Of a stretch of 50,640 bases of DNA, positions 17,704 to 26,125 are shown one piece after another (within the stretch, counting starts at the first letter, position 1; each line of letters starts with the position of its first letter). The position numbers and the translations under genes are program-made. Source of the stretch: CAZOOK01 sp964581385 (GTDB lineage Bacteria > Pseudomonadota > Gammaproteobacteria > Nevskiales > Nevskiaceae); assembly GCA_964581385.1 (NCBI GenBank), contig CAZOOK010000038.1, forward strand, positions 1 to 50,640. Direction: 5' to 3'. The notes under the pieces were generated by a model. That model worked only from the letters and a program-made list of their open reading frames with translations. It was not told where the DNA came from and did no database searches.

Positions 17704-19422
17704 ATGGAGCTGACCGACAAACTCATCTTCGTCGCCGGAACTCTGTTCATGCTGAGCATTCTGGCGACGGCATTCACGCCACGGCTCGGCGCTCCGCTGC
17801 TGCTGGTCTTTCTGGTGGTCGGGTTGCTTGCCGGCGAAGAAGGACCGGGCGGCATCGTTTTCAACGATTTCCGCATCGCCCACCTTGCCGCGACGGCGGC
17901 GCTAGCGGTGATCCTGTTCGACGGTGGCATGCGCACCGCAATGGACAGCTTCCGTGTCGGCTTGCGACCCGCGCTGATGCTGTCAACAGTCGGGGTTCTG
18001 ATTACGACCTGGATCGTCGGCATATTCGCGGGCCGGCTGTTGCATCTATCGCTTGCTGAAGGGTTGCTGATCGGCGCGATCATCGGCTCGACCGACGCTG
18101 CGGCGGTATTTTCGCTGCTGCACACCAGCGCGGTGCATCTCAACCAGCGCGTCACCGCTGCGCTGGAGATCGAATCCGGCACTAACGATCCCATGGCAGT
18201 ATTCCTAACGCTCGGATTAATCCAGTATCTGCAGCATCCCGAGTCCTATACCGCGCTGATGGCGGTCGAGCTGTTCTGCCGGCAGATGGGACTGGGCCTC
18301 GCGTTTGGCTGGCTCGGCGGTCGCGCGTTGGCTTGGGCAGTGAACCGTCTCGAATTGAGCGATTCGCTCTACCCACTGCTCGCTGTTTCCGGCGGCCTGC
18401 TCATCTTCGGCGCCACCTCCACGCTCGGCGGAAGCGGCTTTCTGGCCGTATATCTAGCCGGTATTGTCATCGGCAACCGCCCGCTGCGCGCGTTCGGCGC
18501 GATCCGGCGCTTTCACGACGGCATCGCCTGGCTGTCGCAAATCGAAATGTTCGTGATTCTCGGGCTGCTTGCCACACCCAGCCGGCTGTTCGGCCTGGCA
18601 CTGCCGGCGCTCGCAATTGCGTTACTGCTGATCGTCGTCGCGCGCCCGGTCGCGGTCTTCCTGTCGCTGCTGCCATTCCGGTTTCCGTGGCGCGAGCAAT
18701 GCTATATCGCCTGGGTCGGCCTGCGCGGATCGGTGCCGATGGTACTGGCGACGTTTCCGTTTCTGGCCGGTCTTCAGCACGCGCAACTGTTCTTTGATAT
18801 CGCTTTCTTCATCGTACTGGTGTCGCTGGTCGTGCAGGGCTGGACCATCGCGCCAGCCGCACGCCTGCTTGATCTGCAATTGCCGCTGCCATCCGCGCGC
18901 ATCCGTCGCATCGACATCGATCTGCCTGGCGTCAGCGGCTATGAAGTGGTCAGCTACCATTTGGGCGCAGACAGTGCGCTGATTGGCCAGAAGCCAAAGA
19001 GCGTGCCGATCCGCGACGTCTCGCGGATCGTCGGCCTGTCGCGACAGGGCCGGTTGCTGCCTTATCGCGAATGGGGCGTTCTACAGGTGGGCGACTATGT
19101 TTCCCTGCTTGCGGCACAGACCGAACTGCCAGTACTCGACGAAATCTTCAAATCCGTGCGACCCGAACGCGCCGCCGGCCAACAGCATTATTACGGCGAA
19201 TTCACGGTCGATCCGTACGCTCGCGTCGATGCGCTGGCGGCAGCCTACGGCATCGAAGTACCCGTATCCGCGAACGAACACACACTGGCCGGCTTCTTCC
19301 ACCTGCACATGCGCAATCCGGTCGTGGGCGATCGCCTGCGCCTCGGCGCGATGGAACTGGTGGTGCGCAAAATGGACGGCGAGCGCATCACACAACTTGG
19401 GCTGCGGCTGCCGCACGAATAG
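17704..19422 (+). CDS. cvrA: K+/H+ antiporter of the CvrA/NhaP2 family
   Basis: This 572-residue protein has an N-terminal Na+/H+-exchanger membrane domain (about residues 1-390, 11-13 hydrophobic segments; the GSTDAAAVFSLL motif carries the conserved Asp pair region) followed by a cytosolic tail with a TrkA_C-like domain (about 410-480) and a C-terminal CorC/HlyC-like domain. CvrA/NhaP2 proteins exchange internal K+ for protons, protecting against K+ overload and osmotic shock. Lying close to kdpFABCDE, it gives this locus both K+ uptake and K+ efflux. It converges with xerD, leaving only 16 bp between the stops. Confidence 0.9.
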   Translation: MELTDKLIFVAGTLFMLSILATAFTPRLGAPLLLVFLVVGLLAGEEGPGGIVFNDFRIAHLAATAALAVILFDGGMRTAMDSFRVGLRPALMLSTVGVLITTWIVGIFAGRLLHLSLAEGLLIGAIIGSTDAAAVFSLLHTSAVHLNQRVTAALEIESGTNDPMAVFLTLGLIQYLQHPESYTALMAVELFCRQMGLGLAFGWLGGRALAWAVNRLELSDSLYPLLAVSGGLLIFGATSTLGGSGFLAVYLAGIVIGNRPLRAFGAIRRFHDGIAWLSQIEMFVILGLLATPSRLFGLALPALAIALLLIVVARPVAVFLSLLPFRFPWREQCYIAWVGLRGSVPMVLATFPFLAGLQHAQLFFDIAFFIVLVSLVVQGWTIAPAARLLDLQLPLPSARIRRIDIDLPGVSGYEVVSYHLGADSALIGQKPKSVPIRDVSRIVGLSRQGRLLPYREWGVLQVGDYVSLLAAQTELPVLDEIFKSVRPERAAGQQHYYGEFTVDPYARVDALAAAYGIEVPVSANEHTLAGFFHLHMRNPVVGDRLRLGAMELVVRKMDGERITQLGLRLPHE

Positions 19423-19438
19423 ACCCAGCCAATTATGC

Positions 19439-20380
19439 TCAAGCCCGCGGATGATGACGCGCGTGCAAGGCCTTCAGCCGCGCCCGGGCAACGTGGGTAT
19501 AGATCTGGGTCGTCGATAAATCCGCGTGTCCCAGCAGTGTCTGCACCACGCGCAGATCGGCGCCGTGTTCGAGTAGATGGGTTGCGAACGCGTGCCGCAA
19601 GGTATGTGGGGACAATGGCGTGGTGACGTCGGCGGCACGCGCGTGAAGCTTCAACCGCATCCAGAAATTCTGCCGCGTCATCGGCTCGCCGCGCCGCGAT
19701 AGAAACAGCCAATCCGATGCCGCACCTTCCGCAAGTTCAGGACGCGCGCCGCGCAGATAAGACTGCACCTGCTCGATCGCATGCTCTCCCATCGGCACCA
19801 AGCGCTCGCGCCCGCCCTTGCCGACCAGACGCACAACGCCGTGTGCCAGGTTGACTTGGGGAATACGCAGACCGACCAGTTCCGACACGCGCAGACCGGA
19901 GGCATACATCAACTCCAGCATCGCGCGATCGCGCAACCCGAGTGCATCCACTGCGGGCGCGTGCAGCAATCGTTCCACCTGCGACGCCGATAGGGTCTTG
20001 GGCAGCGGGCGTCCCAGTCTCGGCATCTCCAGCCGTGCGGTCGGGTCATCCGCACGCAACCGCTCGCGCAGCAAATATCGATAGAAACGCCTGCAGGCGG
20101 TCAGGAACCGCGCCTGCGAACGGCTGCCGAATGTAGAATCCGTTGCTCGTGAGGACCGCGCGAGACGCGCGGCCAGATAGTCTTTCAGATCTTCCTCGCG
20201 CGCGGCCGCCAGCTTGGTATCTCGCCTGCCGCACCAGCGCGCAAACAACGCCAGATCGGAGCGGTAGGCGGCAAGACTGTTCTTCGCTAGCCCGTGTTCC
20301 ATCCAGAGCGTGTCGAGAAAGCGCTGGAGGATCGCAGCATCGGCGGCAGCGAGGGCGGGCGGATCATCAGACGTGGACAC
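19439..20380 (-). CDS. xerD: Tyrosine recombinase XerD
   Basis: This 313-residue site-specific recombinase resolves chromosome dimers at dif together with XerC. An N-terminal SAM-like DNA-binding domain (about 10-110) precedes the catalytic domain, which has every active-site residue: Arg164 (YASGLRVSEL), Lys188 (KGGRERLVP), His259 and Arg262 (HTLRHAF), His285 (GHADLSTTQ) and nucleophile Tyr294 (QIYTHV). The GTG start at 20380 is chosen because the reading upstream is Arg/Ala-rich and unlike the family; the resulting length is near the usual 298-300. It is divergent from zapE. XerC would be elsewhere. Confidence 0.93.
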   Translation of the reverse strand: MSTSDDPPALAAADAAILQRFLDTLWMEHGLAKNSLAAYRSDLALFARWCGRRDTKLAAAREEDLKDYLAARLARSSRATDSTFGSRSQARFLTACRRFYRYLLRERLRADDPTARLEMPRLGRPLPKTLSASQVERLLHAPAVDALGLRDRAMLELMYASGLRVSELVGLRIPQVNLAHGVVRLVGKGGRERLVPMGEHAIEQVQSYLRGARPELAEGAASDWLFLSRRGEPMTRQNFWMRLKLHARAADVTTPLSPHTLRHAFATHLLEHGADLRVVQTLLGHADLSTTQIYTHVARARLKALHARHHPRA

Positions 20381-20385
20381 GCCTA

Positions 20386-20391
20386 TATAAT
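20386..20391 (+). promoter_or_regulatory. Perfect TATAAT hexamer in the xerD-zapE divergent region
   Basis: TATAAT occurs within an AT-rich run in the 89-bp xerD/zapE gap, 78 bp before the zapE ATG. No good -35 hexamer is visible at the right distance, so this is only a candidate -10 box for zapE. Confidence 0.25.
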
Positions 20392-20469
20392 AATGATTGA
20401 AATCCTTTCCGATAGGGACGCCCGCGGCCTCGCCGGCTGCCGCGCGTTCTGTATTTCGCGAATGACTCC

Positions 20470-21588
20470 ATGACTTCTTCGGGAAAAAGCTCGCCGCGCG
20501 AACGTTACGCGGCCGACCTGCAGCGGCCAGACTTTTCCGCCGATGCGGCCCAGGCGGCCGCCATCGACGCGCTGCAAAAGATCTATGAAGAATTGATCGC
20601 AAATCCGCCGAAGCGGCGCTTTGGGCGCACGCGCCTGCCATGGCCCGCGGTGCCTGGCCTGTACATGTGGGGCGGTGTCGGACGCGGAAAAACCTATTTG
20701 ATGGATGCGTTCTTTGATGGGCTGCCGTTCCGGCGCAAGCGCCGTACGCACTTTCATCGCTTCATGCTTGATGTGCATGAGCGGCGTAAACACTATCCGG
20801 ACCAACGCGATCCATTGCTGCTAGTCGCCGAGGAAATCGCGCGGACCGCGCGGGTACTCTGCTTCGACGAATTTTTTGTCGCCGACATCGCCGACGCGAT
20901 GATTCTCGGGCGACTGTTCGAAGCACTGTTCACACACGGCGTCACGCTAATCGCCACCAGCAATGTCGCCCCCGACGATCTCTATCGCGATGGCTTGCAA
21001 CGTGATCGCTTTCTGCCGGCCATCGCTCAGCTGAAGAAAAACACCGTGGCGCTGAACGTCGATGGCGGCATCGACTACCGGCTGCGCACACTGACCGGAG
21101 CGAATCTCTATCTATGTCCAGACGATGCGGCGGCCGAAGTAGCGCTGCTCGATCATTTCCGGCACCTCGCCCCGCATCACGAGCGCCCGGAAAAATCCCT
21201 CATCGTCAACGATCGAAAACTCCACGCCCGACGCATTGCCGACGGCGTCGCCTGGTTCGATTTTGCCGACTTGTGCGAAGGCCCGCGCGCAGCGGCCGAC
21301 TATATCGAACTCGCCTGCCTGTTCCACACGGTCGTGCTGACACGCGTACCCCAGTTCGGCATGGCGACGGACGATGCGGCGCGGCGATTTATCACGCTGA
21401 TCGACGAATTTTACGATCGCGGCGTGAAACTGCTGATCGGCGCGGCAGTGCCGGTGACGCAGCTCTATGCGGGTAAGCGGCTCGCATTCGAATTTCAGCG
21501 GACGGTGTCGAGATTGACCGAAATGCAGTCGCAGGAATATCTCGCCAAGCCACATTTGGCGATTCTCTCTCGCCTCTCTGATATCTGA
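20470..21588 (+). CDS. zapE: Cell division protein ZapE (AFG1-like ATPase)
   Basis: This 372-residue P-loop ATPase belongs to the AFG1/ZapE family, which associates with the division ring and modulates FtsZ. Walker A is GGVGRGKT (about residues 68-75) and Walker B is VLCFDEFF (about 133-140), followed by a sensor region ending in ATSNVAPDDLYRDGLQRDRFLPAI, a family hallmark. Length matches E. coli ZapE (375). It appears monocistronic: the next gene starts 225 bp later. It is divergent from xerD, so two chromosome segregation/division genes share one intergenic region. Confidence 0.92.
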   Translation: MTSSGKSSPRERYAADLQRPDFSADAAQAAAIDALQKIYEELIANPPKRRFGRTRLPWPAVPGLYMWGGVGRGKTYLMDAFFDGLPFRRKRRTHFHRFMLDVHERRKHYPDQRDPLLLVAEEIARTARVLCFDEFFVADIADAMILGRLFEALFTHGVTLIATSNVAPDDLYRDGLQRDRFLPAIAQLKKNTVALNVDGGIDYRLRTLTGANLYLCPDDAAAEVALLDHFRHLAPHHERPEKSLIVNDRKLHARRIADGVAWFDFADLCEGPRAAADYIELACLFHTVVLTRVPQFGMATDDAARRFITLIDEFYDRGVKLLIGAAVPVTQLYAGKRLAFEFQRTVSRLTEMQSQEYLAKPHLAILSRLSDI

Positions 21589-21813
21589 GAACCTCACGGC
21601 CACCCGCCGAGCGCCGCGGACCTTCGAGAGGCCCTTATCAAGAAACATGAAGTAAGTTGATGCAGGTAAAGGTTTCTAAAGGACTTAACAGTTCGGTCGC
21701 GCGATTTCGCTGCCCGTTTGTCCGGATTTTCCGCCCGGTTAACACCAACACCTATTGAACTCCATGCTGCACTGCGATCAGACTAATGTCCCTTGGCAGC
21801 GGTCACCCAGCAC

Positions 21814-23121
21814 ATGGCGCATACGGAAATGCCAGAAATGCCGACCCTATTGATCGCCGATAGCAATGCGGATGAGCGCGCCTATTACAAGCGACTCATC
21901 AACGAAAGCGGCGATATCTTCAACGTGACCGAGGTGGACAGCGGTCGCGGCGCGCTCGAAATCAGCGAAGCCAATCCGCCCGAATGTATCCTGCTGGACT
22001 TGGAAACGCCCGGCGTTTCCAGCATCGATTTCCTCGAACGACTCAGAAGCAAGAACCAGTGTTCGGCCGTCGTTGTCGTCACCCACGTCGACGACAGTCT
22101 TCTGTCCGTCGAAACCCTGAGGCAGGGTGCGGATGATTGGCAGGTACGCGATCGGCTCACGCCGGATAGCCTGCGCCGTGCGATCCGCCGTTCGATCCAT
22201 ACGCGTTCGCTGGAAAGGCAGTTGCAGACGCAGCGGGAGCGACTGCAACTGTTCTTCCGTCTCGTCGATCAGAGCAGCGATGCGCTACTGGTCGTCGATA
22301 CCGACGATAATTGTCTGATTGAAGTCAACAATGCGACCGCAACTCAGTTCGGCTATCGGCAAGGCGAGCTGCTCGGCTCCGATTATCGTGAACATCCGCT
22401 GTTTGAAGGCGCACGCGAAGGTCTCGACAGTCTCAGTGCCGAAGATGCATCAGTGGATCAGGTGCGTTTCGAATGCGATCTGCGCTGCCGCGATGGACGC
22501 CAGACGCCAGTGGAATTGAACGGCAAGCGCATTAATATCGGCAGCAAGAGCTATGTCGTCGCCATGATCCGCGATATCAGTGCGCGGCGAGCCCTTGAAT
22601 TGCATCTGCGACGGCAAAGCCTGGTCGACAGTCTGACCGGTATCGACAACCGTCGCGCCTTCGACTTGCGCATGGATGCCGAGTGGGCACGCGCATCGCG
22701 GATCATGGCGCCTATCGCACTGATCATGATCGACGTTGATCACTTCAAGGCCTATAACGATAGTTGCGGCCACGTTGCCGGCGACGATTGCCTGCGTACG
22801 GTTGCGCAAACCTTGCAGCACATCTTCCGCCGTGCCGGCGACCACCTGTCCCGCTACGGCGGCGAGGAATTTTCCGGCATCATCGCGCACGCCGACGTCG
22901 ATGGCGCGCTGCGCACCGCCAGCGCCGCGCTCGAAGCCGTCCGCGAGCTGCGTATACCGCATCCGGCGTCGCTGGTATCCCCCTATGTCACTATCAGCCT
23001 AGGCGTCGCCGTGCAGTTCGTTGACTCCTCGCAATCGCCGAGCGTATTGGTGCGGCGTGCCGATGAGGCCTTGTACAAAGCCAAGAATGCGGGACGCAAC
23101 CGTATCGAAATCGCCGCCTGA
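21814..23121 (+). CDS. Receiver-PAS-GGDEF diguanylate cyclase
   Basis: This 435-residue regulator has a receiver-like domain (1-120), a short coiled coil, a PAS domain (about 145-265, LVDQSSDALLVVDTD...) and a C-terminal GGDEF domain. The active loop is an intact GGEEF (about 349-353), and an RxxD inhibitory site (RAGD) lies five residues before it, so c-di-GMP synthesis is expected. The receiver is partly degenerate: Asp62 (LLDLETPG) is present, but the second Asp of the N-terminal acidic pair is Ser, and the usual Lys near the end of the domain reads Arg (DDWQVRDRLTP). ATG at 21814 is taken; a TTG at 21793 is possible. No partner kinase is adjacent. Confidence 0.88.
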   Translation: MAHTEMPEMPTLLIADSNADERAYYKRLINESGDIFNVTEVDSGRGALEISEANPPECILLDLETPGVSSIDFLERLRSKNQCSAVVVVTHVDDSLLSVETLRQGADDWQVRDRLTPDSLRRAIRRSIHTRSLERQLQTQRERLQLFFRLVDQSSDALLVVDTDDNCLIEVNNATATQFGYRQGELLGSDYREHPLFEGAREGLDSLSAEDASVDQVRFECDLRCRDGRQTPVELNGKRINIGSKSYVVAMIRDISARRALELHLRRQSLVDSLTGIDNRRAFDLRMDAEWARASRIMAPIALIMIDVDHFKAYNDSCGHVAGDDCLRTVAQTLQHIFRRAGDHLSRYGGEEFSGIIAHADVDGALRTASAALEAVRELRIPHPASLVSPYVTISLGVAVQFVDSSQSPSVLVRRADEALYKAKNAGRNRIEIAA

Positions 23122-23136
23122 ACGCCGCGCCGCGGC

Positions 23137-23164
23137 CCGCCACGGCGATTTCACGGCGGTTTTT
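23137..23164 (+). terminator. Probable intrinsic terminator after the PAS-GGDEF gene
   Basis: CCGCC (23137-23141) pairs with GGCGG (23155-23159) and is followed at once by five T (23160-23164). It starts 15 bp after the stop of the GGDEF gene. The stem is short with a 13-base loop, hence only moderate confidence. Confidence 0.45.
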
Positions 23165-23229
23165 GGGGCCGATTCGACCCTCGTTTATGCTATAACGCAC
23201 GCCCTAAATCCGTTTTTCAGCAGCAAGCC

Positions 23230-25071
23230 ATGAACGCGCACGACAGACCCCGTCCACACCCCCTCGCCGGCACCCAAATGACCGGGGCGGACATGGTCGT
23301 CCAGGTACTGGCCGACGAGGGGGTCGATGTCGTCTTCGGTTATAGCGGCGGCGCGATTCTGCCGACTTACGACGCCATTTTCCGCTACAACCAGACTCAT
23401 GCCAGCGATGGTCGCGAAACAATGCCCCTGATCGTCCCGGCCAATGAGCAGGGCGCGGGCTTCATGGCCGCCGGCTATGCGCGCGCCAGCGGCAAGGTCG
23501 GCGTGGCGGTGGTGACCTCCGGTCCCGGCGCGACCAATACGGTCACGCCCGTGCGCGACTGCATGGCCGACTCGATCCCGATCGTCGTCATCTGTGGTCA
23601 GGTGCCGACCGCCGCGATCGGCTCCGATGCTTTCCAGGAAGCACCAGTCAGCAACATCATGGGCGCCTGCGCCAAGCATGTGTTCCTCGTCACCGACGCG
23701 ACGAGACTGGAAGCGACGCTACGCACCGCCTTCGAAATCGCGCGCACCGGCCGCCCCGGTCCGGTGGTGATCGACATTCCGAAAGACGTGCAGAACTGGA
23801 GCGGCGTCTTTCTGGGCACCGGCCTGCTGCCGATTCCCGGCTATCGGGCGCGTCTGCGTGCGGTCACCGAAAACCTCGTTGACGAGCCGTCGAGCGCGCG
23901 GTTCCTTGACATGCTCAAACAGTCGAAGCGACCGCTGATCTATGCCGGCGGCGGCGTCATCCACGCCGATGCTTCGCGTGCACTGCGCGAGTTCGCGCAT
24001 GCCTTCGGCATTCCGGTGACGATGACGCTGATGGGACTGGGCTGTTACGACACGACCGAGCCGCTGTCGCTGCACATGCTCGGCATGCACGGCACGGCCT
24101 ACGCCAACTACGCCACGGATGACTGCGATTTCCTGATTGCCGTCGGCAGCCGCTTCGACGACCGCGTCGCCGGCGTGCCGGCTAAGTTCGCGCGCACGGC
24201 AAAGTTCATCGCCCATTTCGATGTCGATTCCGCCGAAATCAACAAGGTCAAGCATGTGCATTGGCATCACCTCGGCGAGATGGCGGGCGCGCTCGACACG
24301 CTGCGCGAGTACGCGCGGGCACGTAAGTTCAAGCCGGATTACAGCGAGTGGCACCGGCATATCGCGGAGCTGAAAAAAACTTACGCGATGAACTACGACC
24401 GCGCATCGAAGCTGATCCAGCCGTATGCGGTCATCGAGGAGCTGAACAAGCACACCAAGGGAGAAGCGATTATCTCTACGGGCGTTGGCCAGCATCAGAT
24501 GTGGGCCGCGCAGTATTTCGATTTCCGTGCGCCGCGGCTGTGGCTGACCTCCGGCTCGATGGGCACGATGGGCTTCGGCCTGCCGGCCGCGATCGGCGCG
24601 CAATGCGCGCAACCGGGCAAGACCGTCATCAACATTGATGGCGACGCCAGCATCCGCATGAATCTCGGCGAACTCGAAACCGTGACGACCTACAACCTGC
24701 CGATAAAAACGGTAGTGCTCAACAATTTCGGCGATGGCATGGTGCGGCAGTGGCAAAAGCTGTTCTACAAGGGACGCTTCTCCGCCAGCGACAAGAGCTT
24801 GCACAAGAAGGACTTCGTCGCTGCTGCCAAAGCCGACGGCTTCGAATGGGCAAAACGACTTGACCGTAAGGAAGATATTGCGGCGCTGGTTGCCGAATTC
24901 ATCGCGTTTAAAGGTCCCGCGTTCCTCGAAGTCATCATCGATCCAGACGCTGGCGTGTACCCGATGGTCGGGCCCGGCATGAGCTACGTGGAAATGATTA
25001 CGGGCGATTTCATTCCCTCTCGGGATCCGCCGCCGGTTAATCGTGAAATCGACAAGACTCAAATGTTCTGA
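23230..25071 (+). CDS. ilvB: Acetolactate synthase, large (catalytic) subunit
   Basis: This 613-residue thiamine-diphosphate enzyme condenses two pyruvates to 2-acetolactate, or pyruvate with 2-oxobutyrate, in branched-chain amino-acid synthesis. The N-terminal PYR domain carries the catalytic Glu73 (PANEQGAGFMAAGYARA), the middle FAD-binding domain includes GSRFDDRVAG, and the C-terminal PP domain has the Gly-Asp-Ala-Ser motif near 470 with the downstream Asn, and GMVRQWQ. Other pyruvate-decarboxylase-family enzymes are less likely because RFDDRVAG and MVRQWQ are acetolactate synthase hallmarks. No regulatory small subunit (ilvH/ilvN) or ilvC follows, which is unusual; a lipoprotein gene does. 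Confidence 0.9.
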   Translation: MNAHDRPRPHPLAGTQMTGADMVVQVLADEGVDVVFGYSGGAILPTYDAIFRYNQTHASDGRETMPLIVPANEQGAGFMAAGYARASGKVGVAVVTSGPGATNTVTPVRDCMADSIPIVVICGQVPTAAIGSDAFQEAPVSNIMGACAKHVFLVTDATRLEATLRTAFEIARTGRPGPVVIDIPKDVQNWSGVFLGTGLLPIPGYRARLRAVTENLVDEPSSARFLDMLKQSKRPLIYAGGGVIHADASRALREFAHAFGIPVTMTLMGLGCYDTTEPLSLHMLGMHGTAYANYATDDCDFLIAVGSRFDDRVAGVPAKFARTAKFIAHFDVDSAEINKVKHVHWHHLGEMAGALDTLREYARARKFKPDYSEWHRHIAELKKTYAMNYDRASKLIQPYAVIEELNKHTKGEAIISTGVGQHQMWAAQYFDFRAPRLWLTSGSMGTMGFGLPAAIGAQCAQPGKTVINIDGDASIRMNLGELETVTTYNLPIKTVVLNNFGDGMVRQWQKLFYKGRFSASDKSLHKKDFVAAAKADGFEWAKRLDRKEDIAALVAEFIAFKGPAFLEVIIDPDAGVYPMVGPGMSYVEMITGDFIPSRDPPPVNREIDKTQMF

Positions 25072-25115
25072 ACGGCACGGCAGATACTTTTGAATTATAA
25101 GTAAGGGGGAGTTCC

Positions 25116-25457
25116 ATGCGGAAAAGCGTGGTGGTGATGATCGCAGTCGCTTTATGCGGCTGCGCGAAATCGATCAAGCCGGAGGCCGAGCCGATTCTCA
25201 TCGTCGCGCACGATCCGCAGGGAAAGTGCACAGCGATGGGCGACGTCGAAGGACATCAAGGCAACTGGCTCACCGGCTTCTTCACGTCGGATGCCGATCT
25301 CGAAGTCGGCGCACAAAACGATCTCAAGAATCGTGCGTCGCAGAAAGGCGGCAACGTTATTCTGGTCACGGCCGATCCGACTTCCGTAAGCGGGCTGTTC
25401 GGAAAACAAAGCGTGAGCGTCAGCGGTACGACTTATAAATGTCCGTCGTGGCGTTGA
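25116..25457 (+). CDS. Small lipoprotein, DUF4156/RcsF-like
   Basis: This 113-residue protein begins with a lipoprotein signal peptide; the lipobox Leu-Cys-Gly-Cys makes Cys16 the likely lipidated residue. The mature part contains a single small domain with the pattern Lys-Cys ... Met-Gly-Asp-Val-Glu-Gly ... Ala-Gln-Asn-Asp-Leu-Lys-Asn-Arg-Ala ... Gly-Gly-Asn-Val-Ile, which resembles DUF4156 outer-membrane lipoproteins related to RcsF. A second Cys near the end (YKCPSW) could pair with Cys38. Its role is unknown; RcsF relatives sense envelope stress, but no Rcs genes are nearby. Confidence 0.7.
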   Translation: MRKSVVVMIAVALCGCAKSIKPEAEPILIVAHDPQGKCTAMGDVEGHQGNWLTGFFTSDADLEVGAQNDLKNRASQKGGNVILVTADPTSVSGLFGKQSVSVSGTTYKCPSWR

Positions 25458-25496
25458 TCGATCACCCAATCAAATCCATTTTTGTCTGAAAAACCC

Positions 25497-25781
25497 ATGC
25501 TTAAGCACAACAGCTATTTCGAAGGGGCGGTCCAGAGCATCGGCTTTGATCGCAACGGACTCAAAGCGACGGTGGGTGTCATTGCGCCGCGGCAGTTTCA
25601 CTTCAACACCGACGCTGCCGAGCGTATGACCGTCGTCAGTGGAACGCTGCGCGCGAATGTCGCGGGAACAGGCTGGGTGGTTTATCCGGCGGGAACCTAT
25701 TTCGAAGTTCCCGCCAAGAGCGGCTTCGATGTCGAAGCGGTCGGCGGTCCGGCCGCTTATCTTTGCGAATTTCTGGGGTGA
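25497..25781 (+). CDS. ppnP: Pyrimidine/purine nucleoside phosphorylase
   Basis: This 94-residue cupin-fold protein matches PpnP (YaiE, DUF1255) in length and pattern: MLKHNSYFEGAVQSIGF at the start, TVGVIAP, AERMTVVSGTLRANV, and the end PAAYLCEFLG. PpnP cleaves several purine and pyrimidine nucleosides with phosphate to ribose-1-phosphate and free base, in nucleotide salvage. ATG at 25497 is preferred over an upstream TTG at 25482 because it gives the family N-terminus exactly. It converges with the lipoprotein gene on the other strand, with a strong hairpin between them. Confidence 0.9.
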   Translation: MLKHNSYFEGAVQSIGFDRNGLKATVGVIAPRQFHFNTDAAERMTVVSGTLRANVAGTGWVVYPAGTYFEVPAKSGFDVEAVGGPAAYLCEFLG

Positions 25782-25786
25782 TGTGA

Positions 25787-25815
25787 AAGCGAGCCCGGGT
25801 TCCCCCGGGCCGCTT
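25787..25815. terminator. Bidirectional hairpin between convergent genes
   Basis: AAGCG and GCCCGGG (25787-25799, with one bulged A at 25792) pair with CCCGGGC and CGCTT (25804-25815) around a 4-base loop, a 12-bp stem. It begins six bases after the ppnP stop and overlaps the stop codon of the minus-strand lipoprotein gene. There is no strong T-run, so it may work with Rho or mainly block read-through. Confidence 0.6.
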
Positions 25816-26125
25816 ACTTTGCAGCGGGAGTAGCGCGTGCCGCTGGCGGCGGCAACGGCGGCGGCTGATCCAAACAGCTCCAGCGGGTTTTCCCAGGCTT
25901 GTCTGGGTTCGGTACTTTTTGCCCGAAGGGCACCGGGTTGGCGGATGCGGGCGGGATGGTGAATGCATCAGGCGATGACGTGATCGTCAGATTGCCGGCG
26001 GACGCAATAACCGGCACCGACGGCGCATATTCGTACGACTGAGGCTTGGCGCAGTAGCGATTGGCGCTGCAACCTGCGGCGGCGATGATCGCGACAGCCA
26101 ATACAAGCGGAGTCGGATGTTTCAT
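25814..26125 (-). CDS. Small proline-rich lipoprotein downstream of dapA
   Basis: This 103-residue protein has a lipoprotein signal peptide with lipobox Ala-Ala-Gly-Cys (Cys19). The mature part has no domain I recognise and ends in a Pro/Ala-rich tail. Its ATG overlaps the dapA stop by four bases (ATGA), so it is translationally coupled to dapA. In many Gammaproteobacteria the gene after dapA is the BAM lipoprotein bamC; this product is much shorter and not visibly similar, so I do not use that name. Confidence 0.7.
   Translation of the reverse strand: MKHPTPLVLAVAIIAAAGCSANRYCAKPQSYEYAPSVPVIASAGNLTITSSPDAFTIPPASANPVPFGQKVPNPDKPGKTRWSCLDQPPPLPPPAARATPAAK

Noticed and set aside
17584..17883. 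100-codon extension of dsbC upstream
   Set aside because: A clear signal peptide begins at 17583; the extension overlaps the divergent antiporter gene.
23719..25062. 447-codon frame antisense to the acetolactate synthase gene
   Set aside because: Same reason: covered by a clear catalytic gene, no independent start signal or domain.
25814..26125. bamC, as the usual gene downstream of dapA
   Set aside because: The product is only 103 residues and lacks visible BamC similarity; position alone is not enough for the name.
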